A stretch of 18,976 nt of DNA. Origin: an uncultured Bacilli bacterium. GTDB lineage: Bacteria; Bacillota_I; Bacilli_A; RF39; UBA660. Below, in pieces: positions 14,690 to 18,976 of the stretch; position 1 is the stretch's first letter, and every line of letters begins with the position of its first letter. A program made the position numbers and the translations under genes. Below the pieces are notes generated by a model. That model did not search any database and had not been told where the DNA came from. It saw nothing but the letters and a program-made list of their open reading frames with translations. The stretch is from positions 1 through 18,976 of the forward strand of contig CALVHK010000009.1 in assembly GCA_944327405.1 (NCBI GenBank). Direction: 5' to 3'.

Positions 14690-15196
14690 ATGGAAAATAA
14701 AACAGTAGGACAAATGATAACTGAGGCTAGAGAACAAAAAGGGTTATCTAAAAATCAACTGGCTGAATTAGCAAATGTAAGCCATACTGAAATTGCTCGG
14801 ATAGAATCAGGGGAAAGAGCAGTACCTAACCCTAAAACATTAAGAAAAATAAGTCAGTTTATCGATGTTAATTATAATGATTTAATGTATGCTGCTGGAC
14901 TTGGAACACAGGTTAGTCCACTTAACCCTTTTTTAAAGCGATATTATTCTAGTTTAAAAGGGGAGCAATTAGATGAGGCTTTAGTAAATACGTTAGGAAG
15001 TATTGAAAATTGGGAGGCTTTAGTTAAATCATTTGAAGAAAGGTTAAAAGATCCAGACATATCAGAAACAGAAAAAGAAATTTTGTTTCAAACAGTTGAA
15101 GATACACAATATCAAATTAATACTGCGAATGAAATTGTAAAACTGCTACATAGTGCTAAAACGAGAGAGAGGTTAGAAAATGCAAAAAAGGATTGA
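14690..15196 (+). CDS. XRE-family transcriptional repressor
   Basis: This 168-residue regulator has an N-terminal HTH of the lambda-Cro/XRE type at about residues 8-62: MITEAREQKGLSKNQLAELA, then NVSHTEIARIESGERAVPNP, then a continuation into YNDLMYAAGLG. The C-terminal half is helical and charged, with no recognised domain (no ImmA-like peptidase). It is the likely master repressor of the element, transcribed divergently from the mobilization operon across an operator-like dyad. An in-frame upstream start overlaps the promoter -10, so ATG 14690, with GAAAGGAG upstream, is chosen. It overlaps the next gene by 17 bp. Confidence 0.9.
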   Translation: MENKTVGQMITEAREQKGLSKNQLAELANVSHTEIARIESGERAVPNPKTLRKISQFIDVNYNDLMYAAGLGTQVSPLNPFLKRYYSSLKGEQLDEALVNTLGSIENWEALVKSFEERLKDPDISETEKEILFQTVEDTQYQINTANEIVKLLHSAKTRERLENAKKD

Positions 15197-15638
15197 GGCT
15201 TTAAACATAGTACAAATTGTTAGTAATATAGGCTTAGTTATATCATTTTTATTTTATTTATTTACTAGACATGCTTTATCAGTATCTTTTTATTGGTTAT
15301 TTATATATTCTGCTTTATTAGGCAATGTTTGGTTTTTAAGGAAATGGCTAAAAGGTGGACTAAATATCGATAAAAGAAAATCAAAAACTATTTATAGTGA
15401 ACTTGATAATTACTCTATGGCTTTTGTAGTTGTATATGCCTTAGTATTTTTGGCAATTGTATTTTTACAAAGTTTAGGAGTATTAGCACAAGATAATTTT
15501 TATGTAATCATTCTATTGTTTCTATTTACTATCTTTTTTGAAGTATGTTTATATATTTCTGAAGAAAAAGTTTATAAAGAAACCAAGAAATTAGCAAATC
15601 AGACTATGAAAAAAATGACAGATGACAGCAAAAAGTGA
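15180..15638 (+). CDS. Four-helix integral membrane protein of unknown function
   Basis: This 152-residue protein has four predicted transmembrane helices, at about 10-30, 33-53, 77-100 and 106-127, and a Lys-rich C-terminal tail (KVYKETKKLANQTMKKMTDD). No family is recognised. The ATG lies inside the end of the repressor gene and has AGAGG 7 nt upstream, so translation is probably coupled. Its place between a repressor and a HEPN-like protein suggests a role with one of them, such as membrane effector or immunity; this is inference. Confidence 0.75.
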   Translation: MQKRIEALNIVQIVSNIGLVISFLFYLFTRHALSVSFYWLFIYSALLGNVWFLRKWLKGGLNIDKRKSKTIYSELDNYSMAFVVVYALVFLAIVFLQSLGVLAQDNFYVIILLFLFTIFFEVCLYISEEKVYKETKKLANQTMKKMTDDSKK

Positions 15639-15672
15639 GAGGGTATCTCTTTAAATGCTGTCATACTGTCAT
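15615..15672 (+). repeat. Inverted repeat with four TGACAG units between the membrane and HEPN-like genes
   Basis: ATGACAGATGACAGC (15615-15629) faces GCTGTCATACTGTCAT (15657-15672). The two arms are complementary apart from one bulged base. The loop contains a smaller GAGA/TCTC pair and the stop of the upstream gene. No T-run follows, so it is not a standard terminator. It may be an RNA processing or stability element, or a protein-binding site. Confidence 0.6.
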
Positions 15673-15688
15673 GAAATGAGGTTAATAT

Positions 15689-16486
15689 ATGTTAAATTTG
15701 ATGAAATATTATAAGGAAAATGTTTTGACGACTGATTATTATTATAAGTTTTATGATCAGATAATTGATTTTTCTAATACTATTATTAATGATAATTTAG
15801 AGGTATTGGAAAATGATATTAGTCAATTTGATTTTTTTGATGATGATGAGATTATTGAAAAATTTAAATATTTATGTCAACCTGATACAGATGTTACTTC
15901 TAAAATAAATACAAAGTTATTTTATTTAATAAGTTTTTATCTTTATAAAAATGAATATTATTTAGAAGAATTTCCTAATATTTTAAAAAGACCTCCAGAT
16001 AATCCTAGTGAATTCACTTATAATGAAATTAGAAGTAAACTTTTATCCATGGGGGAGGGTTTTAATGGAGTAGTCCGTTATGCTACTCGGAGAGCCTTTG
16101 TTGCAGATTTAACTTTTCGGAGAAATTCTTATGTTTTTTTGGAAGAAAATATAGATTCTTTATTTGAAAAGATTTCTACAAGAAATGCAAGATTTAACTC
16201 TATGTCAGAAGATGAAAAATTAAAAGAACTGGGTAATTTAATAGAAAATATGTTATTGCATGATGAAAAATTCAAAAAATTAGATTATAGTGATTTAACA
16301 TTTAATTATATTGATGATGATATAGCAAAAGACTTTAGAAGTAGAGTTCAATGTTTTCGCCACGCTTCAGATGAGGCTTTAGAAGAAAGAAAATCGTTTT
16401 CTCCCGAACAAAAAGAATTTTTAATAGATTATGGTGTCATAATTATTAAAAGTATTTATACTTTGTCAAAAAAGCAAAAAAATTAA
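15689..16486 (+). CDS. Uncharacterised 265-aa protein with C-terminal HEPN-like region
   Basis: No family is clearly recognised. The protein is acidic, soluble and mostly helical. Near the C terminus, RVQCFRH (Arg219 to His225) fits the Rx4-6H active-site pattern of HEPN ribonucleases. It is followed by a long helix pattern (SFSPEQKEFLIDYGVIIIKS) like that after the motif in Abi-type HEPN proteins. A central conserved-looking segment is GEGFNGVVRYATRRAFVADL. ATG 15689 has GAGG 7 nt upstream. Third in the repressor operon of the element, it is a candidate abortive-infection or toxin cargo protein. Both the HEPN assignment and the defence role are inference from one motif and the context. Confidence 0.65.
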   Translation: MLNLMKYYKENVLTTDYYYKFYDQIIDFSNTIINDNLEVLENDISQFDFFDDDEIIEKFKYLCQPDTDVTSKINTKLFYLISFYLYKNEYYLEEFPNILKRPPDNPSEFTYNEIRSKLLSMGEGFNGVVRYATRRAFVADLTFRRNSYVFLEENIDSLFEKISTRNARFNSMSEDEKLKELGNLIENMLLHDEKFKKLDYSDLTFNYIDDDIAKDFRSRVQCFRHASDEALEERKSFSPEQKEFLIDYGVIIIKSIYTLSKKQKN

Positions 16487-16515
16487 GTGTTATTTTTTCT
16501 TTAAATAATATAGTA

Positions 16516-16827
16516 CTATATGAAATACTCATCTATATTTCTGTCAAATAATACTACAACTTTTAAAAAGAGCTTAATGGATATTGGTTTTGATTTATCA
16601 AAACTTTCTAATCTTTTGTAATATTCGTGGCTAATTCCAAGTAATTCTGCAATAGATTGCGAAGAATAAGGGTTTGTTAAATTATTTTCTTTATAATAAG
16701 TTTTATTTTCTTCATACAATTCTTTTCTTATTCTTTTAATATTTTTACAGATCGTTGCTTGGTAATTTGATAAGTTGAAATTAGTCATTTTCTCTTGTAA
16801 ATCTTGAAATGTAAGTACTTTAGACAA
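16516..16827 (-). CDS. Small HTH-domain protein
   Basis: This is a protein of about 103 residues. Its middle and C-terminal parts resemble an XRE-type HTH: SSQSIAELLGISHEYYKRLE, then SIKLFLKVVVLFDRNIDEYF. The N-terminal 50 residues are helical and unassigned. A GTG at 16836 overlaps the ribosome site (AGAGGTGAT), so TTG 16827, eight nt after GAGG, is preferred. It converges on the HEPN-like gene with a 29-bp gap holding the perfect palindrome ATATAGTACTATAT (16508-16521). It could be an antitoxin-like regulator, which is unproven. Confidence 0.65.
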   Translation of the reverse strand: MSKVLTFQDLQEKMTNFNLSNYQATICKNIKRIRKELYEENKTYYKENNLTNPYSSQSIAELLGISHEYYKRLESFDKSKPISIKLFLKVVVLFDRNIDEYFI

Positions 16828-16870
16828 TGTTATCACCTCTTGTAAAGAATTTTCTCATAAATAGCGAATA

Positions 16871-16912
16871 AAAAAAGTAATCTATCTTTACAAAAAAGTA
16901 ATCTAATTTTAC
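16871..16912. repeat. Tandem 21-bp repeat, candidate operator
   Basis: Two adjacent copies, 16871-16891 and 16892-16912, match at 19 of 21 positions (AAAAAAGTAATCTA...TTTAC). A period of 21 bp is two helical turns, so bound proteins would lie on the same face. It lies upstream of the leftward HTH gene at 16827, where an autoregulatory operator would be expected. Confidence 0.55.
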
Positions 16913-16941
16913 TAACAATTTTCTTATAAATATGGTAAAAT

Positions 16942-16970
16942 AAAAATAACCCTACGTTAGAGTTATTTTT
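16942..16970 (-). terminator. Intrinsic terminator of the 91-aa XRE gene
   Basis: AATAACTCTA-ACG-TAGGGTTATT on the minus strand forms a 10-bp stem with one T-G pair (16967-16945), lengthened by flanking A/T pairs and followed by a T-rich tract. It overlaps the last codons of the gene. Confidence 0.7.
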
Positions 16971-17238
16971 TGCTATCTACACGTTTCTTTAAGTCGAAGT
17001 TACGTTCCTTAAATAGTTCTTCGGCTTTGATATTGAAAACTCGGCAAAGTCTATCAATATATTCGGTAGAAGCACTTCTTTTGGCATTTTCAATTTGTGA
17101 TAAGTATGCTTTATCAGATCCTAATTTGGTAGATAAAGTATCCTGCGACCAATTATTTAATTGGCGAAAATACACAATGTTTTTGCCTAATAAAATGCTA
17201 GTTTCATTAGTAATAGTTTTATTGTCTATTTTACACAC
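16963..17238 (-). CDS. XRE-family HTH regulator
   Basis: This is a protein of about 91 residues that is nearly all one XRE HTH domain: LGKNIVYFRQLNNWSQDTLS, then KLGSDKAYLSQIENAKRSAS, then YIDRLCRVFNIKAEELF. It is followed by a short basic tail (DLKKRVDSKK). It probably binds DNA as a dimer and regulates neighbouring cargo genes. The first possible start, GTG 17238, lies inside the GAGGTG ribosome site, and the correctly spaced codon is ATA (17229-17227), so the true N terminus is uncertain. It has its own terminator. Confidence 0.8.
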   Translation of the reverse strand: MCKIDNKTITNETSILLGKNIVYFRQLNNWSQDTLSTKLGSDKAYLSQIENAKRSASTEYIDRLCRVFNIKAEELFKERNFDLKKRVDSKK

Positions 17239-17334
17239 CTCGCAGTCTTAATCACTAATATTATGATAATAAGAATTTGAAAATATGTAAATTGGACTAT
17301 ATAACAACAACTTTTTTGCTCTAGTGTAGGGAAT

Positions 17335-17511
17335 ATGCTAGAAAGAAAGGTGTTATATATTAAAAAAGATGAAGTTGATGAGGTAGTTGTAAAAGAATTG
17401 CTATCAGTAATGGTTTCGTATGGGATTGAAAGAAGCAGAGTTACATTTAAAAATGCTCGGACAACAAGCAAAAATGTACCGAGCAGAGATAGAATTTTTA
17501 GAAAATACTAA
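17335..17511 (+). CDS. Possible 58-aa ORF overlapping the next ORF
   Basis: The ORF runs from ATG 17335 to TAA 17509-17511, beginning MLERKVLYIKKDEVDEVVVK and continuing ELLSVMVSYG. The ribosome site (AGGG three bases before the ATG) is poor. It overlaps the 81-aa ORF by 92 bp in another frame. The first 32 residues look protein-like, while the part after SYGI becomes Arg/Ser/Thr-rich and less so. That pattern suggests the two ORFs were once one gene joined near 17418-17420. Confidence 0.4.
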   Translation: MLERKVLYIKKDEVDEVVVKELLSVMVSYGIERSRVTFKNARTTSKNVPSRDRIFRKY

Positions 17512-17665
17512 ACCATTCTTCTTTCAAAAGAAGAAATTAATTGTTCACAATAAAAGTATAGAAGAATGTGAATTGAAACTTTGTGAAACTTATAAGCAAA
17601 TGAATGATGAAGCAATTTATATTATGAAGTTAAGAAATTCTAAAATATTAGAAAATGTAAACTAA
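17420..17665 (+). CDS. Small coiled-coil protein of 81 aa (possibly the 3' part of a frameshifted gene)
   Basis: MGLKEAELHLKMLGQQAKMY is followed by a charged helical protein (EFLENTKPFFFQKKK, ECELKLCETYKQMNDEA). It is predicted coiled coil, with no known domain. No ribosome site is visible before ATG 17420. Either it is translated by coupling with the overlapping upstream ORF, or the two are halves of one gene split by a single-base shift. Confidence 0.5.
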   Translation: MGLKEAELHLKMLGQQAKMYRAEIEFLENTKPFFFQKKKLIVHNKSIEECELKLCETYKQMNDEAIYIMKLRNSKILENVN

Positions 17666-17679
17666 ACTTATAATATATG

Positions 17680-17714
17680 TGATATAATTATCTAAATAAC
17701 AAATTGTAATTTGT
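17680..17714 (+). promoter_or_regulatory. Extended -10 promoter and hairpin before the membrane-tethered XRE gene
   Basis: TGATATAAT (17680-17688) is an extended -10 with no convincing -35. Just after the expected transcript start is the hairpin ACAAATT-GT-AATTTGT (17699-17714). A leader of about 90 nt runs to ATG 17787. Confidence 0.5.
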
Positions 17715-17786
17715 GGGTTGGTAAACTTTAGGTGTGTGTAATATGTTCAACTTAAATGATATGATTTTTTTGAAAGGAGAAAAAGT

Positions 17787-18521
17787 ATGGATCAAATAAA
17801 AATTGGCAAATTTATTTCAAAATCAAGAAAATCAATAGAAATTACACAGGAGCAACTTGCTGAAAAATTAGGTGTAAGTAAAAATGCAGTAAGTAAATGG
17901 GAAAGAGGTTTAAACCTTCCAGATGCTTCAATTATGCAGGAACTTTGTAATACTTTAGGAATATCATTAAATGAGTTATTTGCAGGGGAGCGTCTAAATG
18001 AAAAAGAAGTAAAGAATCAATCAGAAAAAAATATTTTAGAAATTCTAAAATTTACTGATGGTAAAAGTAAAAAGTATAGGATTTTAATACTCATTATTTT
18101 AGTATTGCTTATTATTTCGTTTATTATATTAGGAAGAGAATTGTTAGTTAATTGTGGCTATATTTTGGACAGCGATTTAAGATATTCACAAATATATATA
18201 AGTGGCGATGGGAATATTAAAGGAAATGTCGATGTAAATAAGTTTGGAAAAATAAGTATTGATTTTGATATTGGAGCAAATAAATATGGTGAGGCAGTCT
18301 TTAAAAATCCAGCTAAAGCCTTAAAGCGATTAAAAAAAGATTATTCTAAAGGAATAAAATTAATACAAAAAGAATTTAATCTCTTACCTTTAAATAATTT
18401 TACTTATAAAGATTATAAAACGTATGGTTGGCAGGTTACTACGGGTACAGATGAAGAAAGGGAGCAGGCAAGATTTGTATCTTCCTTTATGGATATTTAT
18501 GAGAATAGTTTTAATCGATAA
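17787..18521 (+). CDS. Membrane-tethered XRE-family regulator
   Basis: This 244-residue protein has an N-terminal XRE HTH at about 5-65: IGKFISKSRKSIEITQEQLA, then KLGVSKNAVSKWERGLNLPD, then LGISLNELFAGERL. A single transmembrane helix lies near 95-117 (YRILILIILVLLIISFIILG). An exported C-terminal domain of about 125 residues shows no family match (IYISGDGNIKGNVDVN, FGKISIDFDIGANKYG). The layout is that of a one-component sensor whose outer domain could signal to the DNA-binding domain across the membrane. AAAGGAG lies 8 nt before the ATG. It is the last full gene before the right att. Confidence 0.85.
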   Translation: MDQIKIGKFISKSRKSIEITQEQLAEKLGVSKNAVSKWERGLNLPDASIMQELCNTLGISLNELFAGERLNEKEVKNQSEKNILEILKFTDGKSKKYRILILIILVLLIISFIILGRELLVNCGYILDSDLRYSQIYISGDGNIKGNVDVNKFGKISIDFDIGANKYGEAVFKNPAKALKRLKKDYSKGIKLIQKEFNLLPLNNFTYKDYKTYGWQVTTGTDEEREQARFVSSFMDIYENSFNR

Positions 18522-18625
18522 ATTACAATTTGTATAGAAGATTATATGGGAATATTTTATGAGTTAAAGCTAACGTATTAGAGGCACAACAAAAATTATA
18601 ATCTTCATGTTGGATATTAATTTTT

Positions 18626-18736
18626 ATGTTTGCATTTGGCAGTGAAGAAAATGTTAATGTTCGTAATTTGGCTAGATCTCGTGTGTGCGTTTTAGTTGTT
18701 GGTGGAATTATATATTTAATAATTGCATTATTATAA
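18626..18736 (+). CDS. Short hydrophobic ORF, possible gene remnant (36 aa)
   Basis: MFAFGSEENVNVRNLARSRV is followed by a hydrophobic helix (CVLVVGGIIYLIIALL) and TAA. It has no ribosome site and is open only a few codons upstream. It looks like the end of a small membrane protein or a decayed gene. Otherwise the stretch 18522-18891 holds only the arm repeat and no gene that I can support. Confidence 0.25.
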   Translation: MFAFGSEENVNVRNLARSRVCVLVVGGIIYLIIALL

Positions 18737-18761
18737 TTGTTTGCTTAAATTGTTATAAACT

Positions 18762-18784
18762 TTTTAGGTAGCATTTAGGTAGCA
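18762..18784 (+). repeat. Right integrase arm-type repeat
   Basis: This 23-bp stretch is identical and in the same orientation as 9976-9998, with units AGGTAGCATTT and AGGTAGCA. It lies 170 bp inside the right core, so in the circular form the two arms would flank the core asymmetrically, as in many attP sites. Confidence 0.7.
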
Positions 18785-18908
18785 AAATTTTGGAATTTTA
18801 TAAAATAGTTTTAATTGATTTCGATTAAAAAAGGGAAAAATCATGCAAAAATGAATAAAAATAACTGAAAAAATGGTAAAAGGGACTGAATATGAATAGC
18901 CCCCTGAA

Positions 18909-18933
18909 GGAGCCGAAAGGCTCCATTTTTTTT
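18909..18933 (+). terminator. Intrinsic terminator at the right end of the element
   Basis: GGAGCC (18909-18914), GAAA tetraloop and GGCTCC (18919-18924) are followed by ATTTTTTTT. CCCCCTGAA (18900-18908) precedes the stem, exactly as before the left terminator, but the stem sequence is different. It lies just inside the right att repeat. Confidence 0.85.
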
Positions 18934-18941
18934 GCTTTCTC

Positions 18942-18976
18942 AGTATTTGTGGGTGTTTTTACTGATTAGCTTTTAA
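18942..18976 (+). repeat. Right attachment site repeat (attR core)
   Basis: It matches 9931-9965 at 33 of 35 bases, with 22 identical bases at 18955-18976 running to the last base of the window. The repeat may extend further. Chromosomal sequence should resume just beyond. Confidence 0.85.

Larger units (their letters stand above)
9944..18976. mobile_element. Integrative mobilizable element (IME), MobV/tyrosine-integrase type, about 9.0 kb
   Basis: The element is bounded by 22-bp perfect direct repeats, with identical arm-type repeats inside each end. It encodes a tyrosine integrase at the left end, a MobV-type relaxase with a palindrome-rich candidate oriT, a RepA-like ATPase, small DNA-binding proteins, an XRE repressor, and accessory genes. 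No coupling protein or VirB4-like gene is present, so it is mobilizable rather than self-transmissible. Composition is more AT-rich than the fusA-tuf part. The integration point is intergenic, just after recG and its terminator. The distance from core to core is 9011 bp. Confidence 0.85.

Noticed and set aside
16486..16836. Toxin-antitoxin pair from the convergent HEPN-like and HTH genes
   Set aside because: They converge on opposite strands rather than forming an operon, so a direct pair is not supported by layout.
16970..17251. 93-codon plus-strand frame opposite the 91-aa XRE gene
   Set aside because: The opposite strand encodes a clear XRE domain with a ribosome site and terminator, and this frame has neither.
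9944..18976. Prophage interpretation of the inserted element
   Set aside because: It has an integrase and repressor, but no capsid, terminase, portal or lysis genes. A MobV relaxase points to an IME.

Overview
The window comes from a low-GC Gram-positive (Firmicutes/Bacillota) chromosome that uses the standard bacterial code. Trp is TGG throughout and TGA acts as a stop. Supporting signs are AGGAGG-type ribosome sites, an LCP wall-polymer ligase, an SH3b-glucosaminidase, and the fusA-tuf pair. The strong AT bias and gene style fit an uncultured gut Bacilli/Clostridia-like lineage. No 16S is present, so that placement is inference.

Bases 1-1912 hold the 3' end of fusA (EF-G) and complete tuf (EF-Tu), closed by an intrinsic terminator. 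Bases 1916-7748 form a cell-surface cluster. A leftward LytR-CpsA-Psr protein with a PASTA-like module is divergent from a rightward two-gene operon. The first operon gene encodes a secreted SH3b/GH73-like glucosaminidase with a C-terminal dockerin. The second encodes a membrane-anchored protein with an N-terminal cohesin-like domain. The dockerin and cohesin are encoded 13 bp apart, which suggests that the wall hydrolase docks onto the anchored partner. recG follows at 7780-9765.

Downstream of recG lies a structured segment and a terminator, then an integrated element of about 9.0 kb. The two copies of a 35-bp att-like repeat (33/35 identical, with a 22-bp perfect core) lie at 9931-9965 and 18942-18976. 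Identical 23-bp arm-type repeats lie just inside each end. The element looks like an integrative mobilizable element (IME). Its leftward operon encodes a small DNA-binding protein, a RepA-like RecA-fold ATPase, a MobV-type relaxase, a 69-aa protein and a tyrosine integrase next to the left att. No type IV secretion genes are seen, so transfer would need a helper. A palindrome-dense region upstream of mobV is the best oriT candidate.

The right half of the element is regulatory and cargo DNA. A rightward operon encodes an XRE repressor, a four-helix membrane protein, and a 265-aa protein with a HEPN-like Rx5H motif. Two small leftward XRE/HTH genes follow, then a pair of overlapping small ORFs, and a membrane-tethered XRE regulator. 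The last few hundred bases before the right att hold only a short hydrophobic ORF remnant and the element's own terminator. The XRE/membrane/HEPN-like operon and the cohesin-dockerin autolysin pair are the best candidates for poorly described systems.
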